This document shows, one piece after another, positions 43,501 to 58,500 of a stretch of 64,000 nt of DNA (within the stretch, counting starts at the first letter, position 1; each line of letters starts with the position of its first letter). The notes under the pieces were generated by a model. The model had not been told where the DNA came from, searched no databases, and saw nothing but the letters and a program-made list of their open reading frames with translations. The stretch is from Siphonodentalium dalli (lineage: Eukaryota; Mollusca; Scaphopoda; Gadilida; Siphonodentaliidae): the NCBI GenBank assembly GCA_032622095.1, contig CP136061.1:62933127-62997126 (forward strand). The letters are read 5' to 3'. The position numbers were made by a program, and so were the translations under genes.

Positions 43501-46500
43501 CGTTTATACCTGTTTTACGCTGTGTGTACTTATATAGATAGATTTGTTGTGCTGCGTATGCATACATTTTGACATACATAAATCAAAATGTCTACATGTT
43601 GAAGAACAATAAAGTTACGTGTCGGCGTACATGAGTCCCATGAGATGTAATTTGTGTACATCATCATATAATTTATGATTACGCGCAATCACGGCGTCAT
43701 CATCACAGCCTGGCTCTAACCCAATGTGCCACGTGCTTCCCGGCGATCCCCACTGTAATATATTGTTCAAACATAGACCCAGGTACGGCCGGTGTATTGA
43801 AGAGGAGATGGCTGTATATCAAGTTTGTGTTTGGTAAATCACTTTCCCCATGTTTACTGGTCATTTATTCAACAAAACATCGTCATATTTAAAACAGTTT
43901 ATTGAAGAAAAACAAGCACCTGATTTCTATTTAGACAATCGGAAATGCCACTGTTGAAACCCGAGTACCGATTGTCATCCGATGGGCCACAATCGGCCGA
44001 TTCCTATTGTCGTTCCCGATTATCGGCTCATCACTAGAAGATTAAACGAAAACAATGTATTTTTAATTTTCCGTGGGCGCCGTCATTTTACGAAATGCGT
44101 CCGGACGTCGAATCATTAGAAACAGGGCCTATTATAAAGCGACGAACTGAGACAAACAGCGTCGGCAGCTATTTTCTTTTATTTTTCGAAAAATTTGTTG
44201 GTGCGGGAGGTTTTAATAGGTGCGGGCGGGTTAGGGGAAACAAAGGTATTTTTTGGTTAGGCCTTATCATTTATTTATTACTGAATGGGTAATATTATAG
44301 CCACAAGTGACAGTCCCCACTGTAGCCCCTTGAACATACCACGTGTATAATTAATCTGCACGTTGTCAGCGGGCGTTCCTTGGCGGGAGTGTTTTATATA
44401 AAGCATTTTTTCAAAAACTCGACTTATGGTTTGACGAGGGACAGTTGGCGGGCGGGCGGCGGGCGGGCGGACCTAAAGAATGCCTTATAACTTTGACATT
44501 TGTGATTGGATTCAAAATTTTTTTGGTATGGCAGTTGCTCCCAATGACTATTTACTGCCTGTAGAAAATGGGTCACGTCCGAACTTTTTTACAAGAGTTA
44601 TCCATCTTAGATGGTTTTTAGTTAAGTTTTTCACCGATAGCACGATAACTCACGCAAATATTAACCAATTTCAACAATATTTGGTATATGAGACTCTTGC
44701 AACAATATCTCGGACGAGTTTGAAAACCAGGTTTGTCCGAATTTTTTTTCCGGAGTTATGGGTCTTAGTTTGTCTATTTTTAGCAAATTTATCACCGTTA
44801 GCGCGATAACTCGATGAAATATTAACCGATTTCAACAATATTTGGTACATGAGTCTCCTGCAACAATATCTCGGACGAGTTCGAAAACCAAGTTTGTCCG
44901 AGTTTTTTTCGTGGAGTTATGGGTCTTAGTTTGTCTATTCTTAGCAATTTTATCACTGTTAGCGCGATAACTCAATGAAATATTAACCGATTTAAACAAT
45001 ATTTGGTATATGAGTCTATTGCAACAATATCTCGGACGAGTTCGAAAACCTGGTTTGTCCGAATTTTTTTTCCGGAGTTATGGGTCTTAGTTTGTCTATT
45101 TTAATCACAATTTTATCACCGTTAGTACGATAACTCAATGAAATATTAATGGATTCAATTGATATTTGGTATATAGGTCTATTGCAATAATATACCACCG
45201 TCCAACTTTTTTTCCCGGAGTTGTGCACCTTATTGGCAGAAGTTTGGTTCGACTGCTAAAAAACTCGACAAAAGCATCTTAGATGCGTACCCCTTGTTCA
45301 AATATAGTGTGGAGAATATACTTAAAAGTATGTATATGTCAATTCGAATAAATTTAATAATTTATTTGCTTAGTGATCTAAGCAATCCCCATCGTCACAA
45401 CATTGGGCTGACTTGACATGATGTTTCCCGGACATAACTCATTCTGCAATGCGTAGAGATAAAATCAAAATGTTTCTTATCGATCTTTCCCTTCAAAACT
45501 TTAATGAATTGTCAACCTTTTTCACTCCATGTATTAAAATAAAATATTTATGATATGGTATTGTGATAAATGAGGGAAAACAAATCAAACAGTTTTATTT
45601 GAGAACATAGACATATAGGGCCTAGTGATGGGCAGTTAACCGAGAAAACAACTCGATTTCGGGATTTTAATTTTTTTTTTTTTTTTTTTTTTTTTTTATT
45701 CAGCTGCAGAAATATTGAACTATCTCGACTGAAGTGACATAAAATGCCAAATCATGTTGTGGGGAAAGTATTACTTAAACAACACAGTGGAAATATACAT
45801 TAAGATTGAATAAAAAGATCAAACTTGGTTTATACTTAAGTGTGTGATTTGTTATTCACATGCATTGCCGCATTATCATACTTTTGGTTATATATTACTT
45901 GGTATGAAATTGATGTCACTAACGTTTTATGAGAATTTTACCCATAATACCACCATTACACCGGTACTTGTATTGTAATGACTACATGTACATCCCATTG
46001 TCTGGAGGTAGCATGCCTGGTTTTTGGAAACAGTAGCTACATGTATACCTCTACCATGTGTGTTGATAACCTCTATATATATATATACGGATACACACCC
46101 ACCATGTCTGTTGATAGTTCCCAAACAAGGATTAAAGCAGGCCTGAGATCCATTCTCAGGAAATTAAAATCGCAAAATCATGCCAATCAATCCATGAATC
46201 TATCAATCCACACCTGGAGTTTTAACTGTTGAGGTCCAGCTATCACTTTATGGTAACTTTACACAGGGATATGTTAGAAACCATATGTTTTGCACAATAA
46301 ATGAGCATCATTTATGTATGTGCATTATTATTATTTATTTTTTTTATATAAATTTTCAGCTTTTTCTCAAAATATCAATAAAAAGATTAGGGTCGGCTGT
46401 TTTTTTTAGGGTCGGTCGATGTACGGAAACATAGTATCTTTTTTCTTTGGCCTTATTAACAACAAAAACATAAACAAGTCAAATAATTATTTTATTGGAA

Positions 46501-49500
46501 AGAATAATAATGTTGTCTAAAATTTTACTATATTGGATAACTGTACACAATTGCCCGGGTACATTTATTTAGTCGACTTCATTTTATTACGATTTTATCA
46601 TGAAATGTTAATTAAATTGTATTAAAGCCCATAAAAACATAAAATTTAATAAAGTAACACATATTTTAATTAATACTTGCAATAAGAAGGGAAAAGTTTG
46701 TGTTAAAATGAAATATTTTTGTTGTAAACTATAATGAAATAAAACGTAACATGCTGGGTGCTCTAGGGCGCTCTGGCGGCTAAGTGATAAGGCGGTCCCA
46801 GTTGTTCTGTGCGCGGCAGGGAGTGTATACGGGCGTTTTGAATGCTTTAGGGTTAACTAGTGAGCACCAATCATTGGGTAATATATTTATACCCCTGCTG
46901 CACTTAACAAAGTTATGGGGGGGGGTACATTATTGGTTCCATGAATCAATCTGTCCGTCCATCTGTGGATGCAACTTTCTCCTAGATTGTATTCCTTCAT
47001 TTTGCAGTCACTGTTTTTAAAACTTGGCACATATATCTACCATGGAAACCTGTGCCCCTGTAATTATGACTCATATGAGGTCTATCCAAATTTTTATTAT
47101 TGGAGTTTCTCTTTTTCAACTTAGAATTTTTTGTACAGCACACAGTGAAGGATCCAGTGACTTTTTGGGGACACCTGTTTTCGGGCAATGATATGCCGAA
47201 TGCATATCCCGAAGGCCTGAGTGGGGAGAGATATGGGAGGGGTGTAACCCTGCTGATGGTGGGAGGTCTGGTGGGTCTCCCCCTGGATTTTTTTGTGGAA
47301 AATCCATTACATTGAGAGCTAATCTAGGCTCTCTGAGTCAGTATTTTGAATTTTACTGAGAGGTCAATTTGATCAAGTTTCTCAAGTCTAACTTTGGAAA
47401 TTTGTATGTATGCATGGGATTGGAAATGCTAAAAAGTTATTGTCAGATATCTTTTGGTTCAATGGATTATGCTTATCCTGCTTGAAATAGACTTACCGTT
47501 GTCACTCTAATTCATATAATAGGCTATTTTCAAAAATTCAAGTGAGAGACACATACATAATATACTGGTAGTGCAGAAACAATGTCTATTAAGTTAGTAA
47601 TTACTATTAGTACTAATCTCTATGTTAATTTTTCATTTGGTATTCTGAGATCCCACATGATAACCAGGTTGATTTGATCAAATTGTCACTGTTCCTGTAT
47701 TGTATTGTGTAATTTCACTTGAATTTTATTGAAATACTGAAGTCTGAAGGCTGAATAATAAAAAATCTGAGCTCAAACTATTTGAAGTTTTCACAGATGA
47801 AAGCTACATGTAGATAAAGCCAAACATACTTTACAGTATGATTCCAACTGTTTGTAAACTTAAATGTCTTATGTCAATATATATAAATATATAAATGTTT
47901 TGTATCTTGTTACTAGTATCAGTATGATATGAACTCTGGAGGCCCAAATGTCCCCAAATTCCAAGTGGATAGTATTTATTCAAGTTGGATTTTCCATATT
48001 TTCAAGGAATTTTTCTATAATTCAACAACATGTAATGCAAATCATCAATCTGCAGATGATATAGTCTATTATATAGAGCCTTTATTTGCACAATCAAGTA
48101 AGGAATATTTTAACATCCCAATTTATATAGGGACATCCTCAAATACAGAACAGGTGTCCCCAAAAAATCTCTGGATTCTTCCCTGGGTGGGGGTCTGGTG
48201 GTTTTTCCCCTGGAAATTTTTTGAAAATCCATTGCAGTACAAGATTGGTTGGACATATCTTAGTTGAGTTATCACCATTTTTGACTTGGCGATTACATGT
48301 ATAGTTTGAGGATCGAAAGAGCCATCTCCTTCTACTATTACTACCTTTTTTGTAGCCCATGTCTACTGCGGGGGTATTCTTAGTCCCATTGGGACAGTCA
48401 CACCTCTAAGTTTTGACAGAAATATTCAACTTCTTGTCTTATTGTTATTTTTGTAGGATGGAAAACTTCAGGAAGCAAACAACACTGCAGAGAAACTAAG
48501 ATCATCCATTATTGAAGTTCAGGTAGATTTTAAAAACCTTGTTTTAAATTTTTAAGACATCGTACTAGGGATATTTTGAATATGGGCGACATTCCCAATG
48601 GTAAATAGTCTGGATATTTCCCATTTTCTGATCACCTATATTAGAGTAGTACATTAGGACTGTGGCGTGATTGTTATCATATTTCTGTACTTAATTAATG
48701 ATTTAATTATCAGTACTAATATGCACCGGGAAAGCTACACTGGCATATATTCTATTGCGACTGTTGTCTTGTGAGTTGTCTCTTGAGTGAATAAAATCTA
48801 ATATATATATGAGCCAAACCAGCTATCAAAATATAAGTTTCAGCCAACCTGGGTAACATAATGCCAGTTTTGTGAACCTGGTAAATTTCGTTCCCAAAAC
48901 CATGATATGAAGACCAATTCAGCCATATAATTATAACTTTCGAGATCCAAATAAACGTACCCATAAGCTTATTATTTAAAAAAAAAATTGCATCCCACGC
49001 AGCTTATATGGATCACTATATTATTATTTTAATTTATGGGGTCAAAAATACCTAATATACGATCATTTGAAGATGATGCTAGATCTTTTCTAAAAATGCA
49101 CTGCAGTGAATGAAAACAGTGTAACACACCTGTTCTTTTGTCATAAACTGATGTGTTTAAACATTACGATAGCAATTCACAATTGACAATTTTATTTCTT
49201 GGAAAACCGATCATCTTTTGCATATGTTAATACTCTGAATACAATGGAAGCGAGACAACTCTACTATTAATGTATACTCGATTACCCGATCTTTCATGGG
49301 ATATGTTTACAAATTAATGATATTTTCATGATGTTATTTCTTTCAATCACTCGTTTTGTGTGAAGTACTTAATTAACAAATAATTTTTGCTGTCAGGTGA
49401 GCGGCCGCACACCATTGACTGTATTTGTGCTTGGAGTATGTAATTTAATATGTTTGCACTCTTTTTCTAAAACTTGAGCCCCACACATGTATACATTTCG

Positions 49501-52500
49501 GATTAGGTTATGGTTTTGAGTCTGGTTGTCTGATTAGGTTATGGTTAGGAGTCTGGTTGTCTGATTAGGGTATGGTTATGAGCCTGGATATCTCATTAGA
49601 TTATGAGCCTGGTTGTCCGATTGGGTTATGTTATGAGCCTGGATGTCTTATTGGGTTATGGTTATAAGACTGGTTGTCAGATTAGGTTATGGTTATGAGC
49701 CTGTTTGTCACATTAGGATATGGTTATGAGTCTGGTTATCAGATTAGGTTATGGATATGAGCCTGGATGTCTTATTGGGTTATGGTTATAAGACTGGATC
49801 TTGGATTAGGTTAAGGTTATGAGCCTGGTTATCGGATTAGGGTTATGGTTATGAGCCTGTTTGTCGGACGGTGTTGTGCAAAACAATTTGTCATTTTCCT
49901 CTAACTTTTCTCAATAAAACTACTCTTTCTGACAATGTTATCGGTCCGCATCCACTCAAACTTCACAATGTCTGACAATTTAATTATATATGTAACAATA
50001 TTTCAAAAATATTATGATTAAGCTAAATAAACAATACAGGGATGCTGCCAAAGCCCAAATCTGGGCTTCCAGCTCTCTACGTAGGGTCCAAATATGGGCT
50101 TCCAGCACTTGACCAGTTAAGACATGCACAATAAATATGAGATCTTATTTTATTAATTCTATTCTTAATCCACACATATTTATTGTTTTTCTAGCTTCAG
50201 AATGAAAGCCTTAGCCTCAGACTTCAGGAGGAGATGGACAACAGAACAGAGATCATGACCAAGTTCGTTCTATATAACAACACAAGTAATAGTGTCCTAC
50301 ATTACCACTATTGGGATCTTGGACGAAACAATACAGATACAGACAGACAGTATTCAAGCTTATTATCCCTCGCCGAATTGAAAATTTGCGGGGGATATAG
50401 GAATGGGTTCTGTCCGTCCCAAATTTGTAAGAGACATAACTTGAACAAATGTCAACGGATTTCAAAGATTTGTGGTATATGAGTTTACCTGACCATTACC
50501 TAGAATGAGTTCGCAAGCCAGGTCTGGCTGGTTATTTTTACCGGAGTTATTGGTCTTTGTTTATTATTTTTGTCGAATTTACCAAATAGCAAAGACGACA
50601 TCACAGGGCTCATTTCCACAAATCTCAATGGATTTCAAAGATATTTGGTTTATGAGTTTATCTGACCATTACCTAGAATGAGTTTGCAAGCCAGGTCCGG
50701 CAGGATATTTTTACCTGAGTTATTGGACTTTGTTTATTATTTTTGTCGAATTTACCAAATAGCAAATAGACGACGTCACAGGGCTCATTTCCACAAATGT
50801 CAACGGATTTAAAAGATTTTTGGTATATGCGTTCACATGATCAGTATCTAGAATGAGTTCGCAAACCAGTCCCAGGTCCGGCCGGTATTTTCAGCAGAGT
50901 TATTGGACTTAGTTTATTTTTTTTTTTGTGCAAATGGACGACGTCACAGGGCTCATTTCCACAAATGTCAATGGATTTAAAAGATTTTTGGTATATGAGT
51001 TCACATGACCAGTATCTAGAATGAGTTCGCAAACCAGTTCTGGCCAGATATTTTCTGCAGAGTTATTGGACTTTGTTTATTTGTTTGTGTGCAAATGGAC
51101 GACGTCACAGGGCTCATTTCCACAAATGTCAACGGATTTAAAAGATTTTTGGTATATGATTTCACATGATAAGTATCTAGAACGAGTTCGCAAACCAGAT
51201 CCGGCCGGTATTTTCAGCAGAGTTATTGGACTTAGTTTATTTTTGTGTGTGGAAATGGACGACGTCACAGGGCTCATTTCCACAAATGTCAACGGATTTC
51301 AAAGATTTTTGGTATATGAGTTCACATGACCAGTATCTAGAACGAGTTCGCAAACCAGGTCTGGCCGGATATTTTCAGCAGAGTTATTGGACTTTGTTTA
51401 TTATTTTTGATGCAAATGGATGATGTCACATGGCTAATTTCGACAAATGTCAGTCCTAAAATGAGTTCGCAAGCCAGGCTTTTTGACAAAATCCCACCTC
51501 TTGTTTAGCACATACTGAGAACGCAAACATTATTGAGAATGCACTTCCCCAACTGCACAATTTGGCGGGGGATACGGTTGTCTGCGGCTGATTGTATTAT
51601 ACTAATTTATAGCCTTTTTGAAAGATATAGTTTCTTTTTCTTGCACTTTCTATATCAATTCTAAGGTATAAATATTAATAACTGTGGATGACACCACTCA
51701 AATACTCTGTCAAAATAAAAATCTCCCTATTTTCTTTTCCCACAGAAGTCATTCGACCATTCATTTTAAAGGAGTTATGGCCCTCACTGGTCTTTTTTAC
51801 TCAGCACAGACATTTCGCATCGTATGTCAGATGGTCAGACTTAAATGCTAGTAGGGTTATTAATAGACCAGCATCGATGGAAGGATACGAACATTCAGTG
51901 GGTTTCTTCCATAGATATTCATCAGAGTTATTGGCCTTGTTGGACTTTGAAAGAGAACCGTTTTCCACACATTTTATTTAGCATTGTTCATTTGTTACTC
52001 AAGTACCAACAGTACCAATATGAAAAGTGATGTACCGATTATCGCTATCGGATCCGGCCGATATATGTATCGGCATTATATTGGTATCAGATACATGTCG
52101 CGTCCTTTGTGAATTTTTTTACACCAATTCCTACTTAATAATATTAAATAAATGACGGGAATTTCCCAAAAAATAACTTCTATAATTTTACGCACCGGTG
52201 AGCCCTCCCTCACATACAGTGATATACTTATGACAACATCAACAGGAGCCTCCTGGTACACTCATAACCCAAATAATCAATCAGACTGCCATATGGTAAT
52301 TGCTGTGGTGATCACCTTTTGCCACGATATCTTATTGCCATTGCAGTTACATTGCAGTGGCAGTTTAATATTCGGCCGTGAACATGTGTATTTGTAAGTA
52401 GTACACTGTACACAGTAATCATGTAGATAACGGGAAGTGGTAATTGCCATACCAGCCCTGAAATGGTGAATTCATTAGTGATATAAATTGCAGAAATGCA

Positions 52501-55500
52501 GGTAACATCATATATAAAATTATATATACATGTATATTGTTGGAAACTTAAAGCAGATAGGCCTAGGTATTTATAGATACAAGTAAAGTGAGTTGACTCG
52601 ATCGGCATATTATTCAAAACATGAAATTCGGTTTATACTGCAAAATTCCACCGAAAATATGCCCCTCATTGACTTACGGATTTATAAGTCGCAGGAAGAT
52701 TTTAATAGGGCAAATTGGGTAAAAAAAAGTTTTATTGTGACCTACCTCTACAGTATACGCCAACTCGACCGAGAGATGTATTATCGGTATTTGTATCTGA
52801 TCGGCCGATAATTCTGTCAAAAATATCGGCTATCGGCTTTTACGATAATCCCCATATCGTTACATCACTAAATATGAATATCTTTTGTTATAGCAATAGG
52901 CCAAAATGACTGAAAGTATTTTTACCAGAGTTATGGACCTTCTTGAAGTTAGAAAAAAAATTTCCTCCCTACAAACATTTAGCATTGCTCACTCTCTAAA
53001 CTTATTGTTGGGGGGGGGGGGGGGGGGGGCATAAGCCATACTTGCCTTGCACTTGTTAAATATATCATTTACATTTTTTTATTTCAGGATAAATGCAACA
53101 AGAGATATGTGCAATATACTGAAGAATCATACCGCATCGGTTGATGAAGCATTTAAGAAATGTAATTATTTATTTATGACAGTATATCATCGTACATGTT
53201 TCTGCATGTATGACTGACTAAGTGTAAAATCATCTTCCTTATATAGTGTTGTCGTTGAAGCAGAAGTTGGGGATCAACACAAAAGAAATTGGATACAAGC
53301 TGATTTTGGTGTCATTTGATGCAGAAAAGCCTCAGGAACAACATATCCAAAATCCACAAAATCCGCTTTGGGAAAACTTTGTTATCCAAGATGACATCCA
53401 ACATGGTTGTCTATACTACATCAGTATTCGAAATAAGTCATTATACGATTTATGTGGCATCGGAATTACGTCGTAATACCTGTTTGTTTTAAATTAGAGT
53501 ACAGGAGCGAATAGAGTGACACGGACAGAAAATTATACAATCATGGTCATGAAATGGCTGTCAAAATGGCCGCAACTCCAAGCCATACCACGAAGAAAGC
53601 AACATATTGGATAACCACATAGTAAATTCGTATTGGTAACAGCCTTCTTAATTTAAATTGTTTGGCTTCTGTAATCCGCTATGGCAGTCCTTTGCCATGG
53701 CCCAGTTTTCTTCAGCAAATGGCTTCGGCATTGCTGATTACTGTAGCCAATTATGAGATCTGTGTTAATATTCAAGTCATTTGTTAAATATCTTTAAAGG
53801 TACTCACATCATGAAAACAGATCCATCTGAATGATTTATCGGCCACTGCACTGCAAGTCAAACCCCTTAATTATTTATGTCTTTAAAGTTGTTCTGGGTG
53901 TTCTGCTTATCCAACATTCAACTGTATTTGGCATGATGATTAATTATTGAATGTAGCTCCGAAATTTAAGTGCATAGCGGTATAAATACTAGTTATATTT
54001 CCGGAATTGTCAACACTCCCGGTGATAATAAACCATACACATATGTCGCAATGATTATTATACTGTAAAGAAACACTCATATTTTCAATAGATTAGCATT
54101 GTACATTGTATGTAAGACTAATTTTCATGCTGCTACCAAACCAGTTTCTTAGGAGATAATTTTGTTCAGATTACTTCAGTCGCCACTTTATAACTGGAAT
54201 ATGCTACTATGCTATGCACACTATTAGTTTTCAATATATTTTTGTTTGAAAATATCTTACCATTACTTTGCATGTAATGATAATCGTGCTAAATATCAGG
54301 TGGTCATGGTTCAAGATATTATTTCAACGTTGAACATTCACGTAATATTGTTAGATATGGTTCTGGGTGCAGCAGCTATGTGTAACATCAGGGAGAAGGA
54401 GTCAAAGCAGTAATGTGGTTGAAGAAAACATAAGTTTCGCGTAGATGTGGCCTTGGTAAATTAACCAAATATCATTTCCAGGTATAAACACAGTCTATGA
54501 GTATGTAGACAATTTTAGTCAAGTTTAGAATTTATTGAAGTAAATTGTACTCTTTTGTGTTTTAATAAATTTAGTTCATGGTATACCACCATGCATTCTT
54601 GTGATAAAAGCGAAATATTCGTGTTTTATCACTTGATCTGAAGCAACTATGACTACTATTCATGAGACTGCTCTGAGTACACATATTTCTGCTTCAAGAA
54701 AAGGTCGCATAGTCAACACATCCCTACTAAATCCCATTTAGCTGTTTAATTACACATATATCACATGATTCAAGATAAGCAGTACAGATAAAACTGTGTT
54801 TCTGGGCTCCCAAAAGTCCAGATTTAACCATTTCATAAGACCCTGATATCGTTGCTCTCTCATGAATCATGAGTCATGATATACATTAGAGAGAATTTTT
54901 ACATCTCTAATCAAAAGTTCATCTTATACTCTGCACTCATTCTACCTCACATAATTCAAGTGTTTGTTCACTCTTATAGGATTAGCTATTCAATTTTGTA
55001 CAAAATGTAATTTTCATTCGATTTTGGTTGCCATTTTGGGAAAGACATTCTACAGACATTATGGACACCATCTTGAATCCTGAATTTTCCCATCAGCGGA
55101 TTTTTGATATGTTGTTCCTGGTGTTTTTCCATGTTGAATGACACCAAAATCAGCTTGTATCTAATTTCTTCTGGGTTGAACTCTCCCACAACCACACTAA
55201 TAACTGCATGTTCCAAGGATTTCATTAGTATTCAAAAATATGTTTTAGGAAGCCATAAATTTTATGCTGCCTTTCGATGTCTAATATAAATGGATGTAGA
55301 TTGAAATACTTTTGTTCGTTCTTTCAGCTGTCTGTTTGCTCTCGAATAGGTCACATGCACAGTGAATTTGGGAATTTCTGGAGCATTTTGTTATGCCTTT
55401 GAAAAGTGGGGGTATACTGGATTGTTGACTTTGTCCATCCATCCAGGCATATATCTCAGCCATGGTTATCGGATCTGAATGAAACTTAGTATGGATGCTC

Positions 55501-58500
55501 ACTATCTGCATCATGACTGCTTTAAAAAATAGAAGCCTATGATGTTGTTTGCATTTTCCATGTTAGAGTTATCCTTTGGTTGACTGGAAATCATTGTTTT
55601 TTCCATGGAAATAATGGTTATTTGTCTGAGTATAGCACTCAAGGGTTATCGGATCCGAATGAAATGAATATCTCAGCCATGGTGCATCGGATCTCAATTA
55701 AATTTGATATGGAGGTTCGCAACCTCTTTTGGTGCATTTTCCTTACCCCACAAGTGTGTTTTCTAGGTAAGTTTGCATCCCTCGATATTACCTATGACAA
55801 AAGCACTGAAGCCAATATAGAAATTCTTAAGCAATGCCATAGAAGAAGAATGTCAATTTCAATGGCTGTGTTTTTCTGACAATTAAATTTATATTAGAAA
55901 TTACTTCATGTATTGTCATATTTGCAGACTGCAGATCAATACTTTTCAATACAAAATAGAGTAATGGGTACATTTTAGTAAAACTTAATAGTACAATTTG
56001 TTTTATATGATAACCTATAAATTACAATCCAAATGCAATAGACTTGGGATAGAGTGATATAATATATTACATATTTTTACATGGAAAAACTGATAATATG
56101 TTTATCTCTTATCGATGGACTGATTAATACTCTAGTGATTAGTAAACAAAATGTAGATTGATGCCAGAGTGATACTAGTTGTTTGATACTAATCAGTGAA
56201 CATTTGACTTTTCATAGGTGAAACGGAGAGAACTGAACTGAAGTATAAAGAAAGAGAACATTGCAAAGAGTTTGAGGTGAGTGACTTGTATAATCTGACG
56301 CTGCATTTTAAGCCACTGTAAACTAATACATGTAAAGTTCTGAAATTAGTATATCACAAGTGTTTCTACTAAAATTGAATTGTTACGTTCCGTTATCAAC
56401 TTAGTTTGAGATAGAAGTAGATAGTAGAATAAATTTAATATATCATATGCCTCAATTTTAATATAGTACTTAGGCCTGTCATTTTCAAAATTTCAGGAGG
56501 GCCATAATGGTCTGCCTAAAAATGGCCCCAGGAGGGCCATATTTGGTAGGGGAACGGCCCGATATGGGGTGGGGGTTTTGCTGACATCAGAAAAATTTTG
56601 TGCATGTTAATTCTTTCAACATATTTGCATAATTATCTGCATGTGCACAAATTTCTGCAAATCCTTAAGCCCTGAAATATTGCAAATTCATGTACATTAA
56701 TGTACCGCGCTATTCTCCCTTGTTAAGTAAGGATTCCAACCATGAGACCGAACCAGTTGTTAAACACTGGCTGCTCCAGAATTTACATGAACATCATATA
56801 ATCGCAGCAGGACACAGGATTGAAAGTCATCCTCCGGTATTTTGAACATTAAATTTGACCAGGCTAGCAGTTTTCTTGTTGCTCTAATATAGATTTGGGC
56901 CAATTGCAAAATTGCCAGATTTTGTTGTTTCAAATCAATGTATAGTGCATGATATTATTCATGTTTTAAATGTCAATCTAAAAACACCAGTACCAAACTA
57001 AACATAATTTTTTAGCTTATAGTCTGCATGTACAATCAAGCTCAGAACTTAGTCAAAGGTCAAGTATTCAGGGGCGCCGGAAGCATCCAAGGACAGGGGG
57101 CAGAGCCTACAAAAAGGGCACTTTTCCGCAAAAAAGGGCATTTTCTCCGCAAACTCGGGAAAATAACCATAAATTCATTGTGGCAAAATCCCTATTTTAA
57201 AGGTATTTGTCGGTTTTTATGGCCGTTTTGTGATAAAATTGACAAAAAATTAATATTCCTTGTGAAATTGGTGGTATTTGGACCAAAAAAGTCACATTTT
57301 GCTATAAAAACATGAGATTAAACACACAAAAAGCATTTTCTGTCTCCAGAAAAAGGGCAAGTCCTGCCCCCACTCGCCCCCCTTGGTCAAGGGCAGGGGG
57401 GTCAGCTGCCCCCTCTGCCCCCCCCCCCCTCTTCCGGCACCCCTGCAAGTATTGGGGTCTAGATATTGACAATATAATTAATGTGTCACATGGTCATTTA
57501 GGTGGATTGGAATGAGGGCCACATAATTCATCTTGTACTTCTGAGTATTACCATTACTGACTAAGCACCATGTGTTATATATTTATTGTCAAAACTTAAA
57601 CAATGAAATGAAATTTAAAATGTTATTGAAAGCAAAGGAGATTCTTGTCCACAGCTAGTACTTAGTGGTACTGGTACATGTAGATGGAACAGTCACTGTC
57701 GGGATGGAAGACTTTGTATTCCTCTCAATCTCCTCTGCAAATTTATGTGCCCTCCCTGTCAAATAAATGTCTGTCCAGATGGGATTTCTTTACAAATGTT
57801 GTCCCCATAACATATGTGTCAATTTCGCCACTAGCTTTACTTTGAAGCTTTGGGTCTTTGCGTAATTTGTCAGAATGCATAGCACACAGAGTGCACCAAA
57901 CGTTAACCACATATTATGTGCCTTTCTCATGCAAAGTTACATGTCCAATCACCCAAGCTCACGTATTCCATGTTTTAAAAGTCAATAATTTGAGTTTATT
58001 TCCTTTAATGGCATCCATTTTGTTACTTGCCGTGTTGTTATTCAAAGCATGTGCACATGCAGGATGAGCACTTGCTGCCACCGGCAAACTAAACAGAATG
58101 CTTTTAAATAAGTCAGGTGACGTAATCGATACACAATGGAATTCTCTGGAAAACTAAATAAATATTCTGTTTTCAATAAGTGCGCAACAATTACGCACAC
58201 TTTTAATTGAGGATACCGCGATTCATGTACTTCTGGAACATTGGGACAGATAATTTTCGCCCTTGTTAATATAGGGACTAGGAGGTGTTTACCAGCAACG
58301 CAAATTTGAGTTAAGGTGGGCGGGGTTGATCGCCTGCCTCAGAATGACAGTCCTGGTATAAGTAGATGTTAATTTTAACAAATATTTTTTTATTCTTTTT
58401 TTTTAAATATGAGGCATATATAGAAGTTCTGTATTTTGTTCTCGCTCTTTGCAGATGTTGTCAGAGAAATTCCGAACTCTTGATATAAGAGCAAAAGAGG

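Noticed and set aside
46750-46815. tRNA-like stretch (GGCGCTCTGGCGGCTAAGTG)
   Set aside because: An A-box-like piece only; no recognisable B box (GGTTCGAATCC) and no cloverleaf. At most a decayed SINE head.
49495-49865. Regular repeats checked as a CRISPR array
   Set aside because: No constant spacer pattern, unit without separate spacers, and the genome is animal; a minisatellite.
50841-51423. Several frames on both strands of 60-100 codons
   Set aside because: Repeated with the 160-175 bp unit of a tandem-core element.
53246-53476. Plus-strand frame after TATATAG considered as an SYCP1 exon
   Set aside because: Flanking SYCP1 exons join in phase without it, it lacks coiled-coil heptads, and the same sequence recurs inverted at 55.0-55.2 kb, so it is a repeat.
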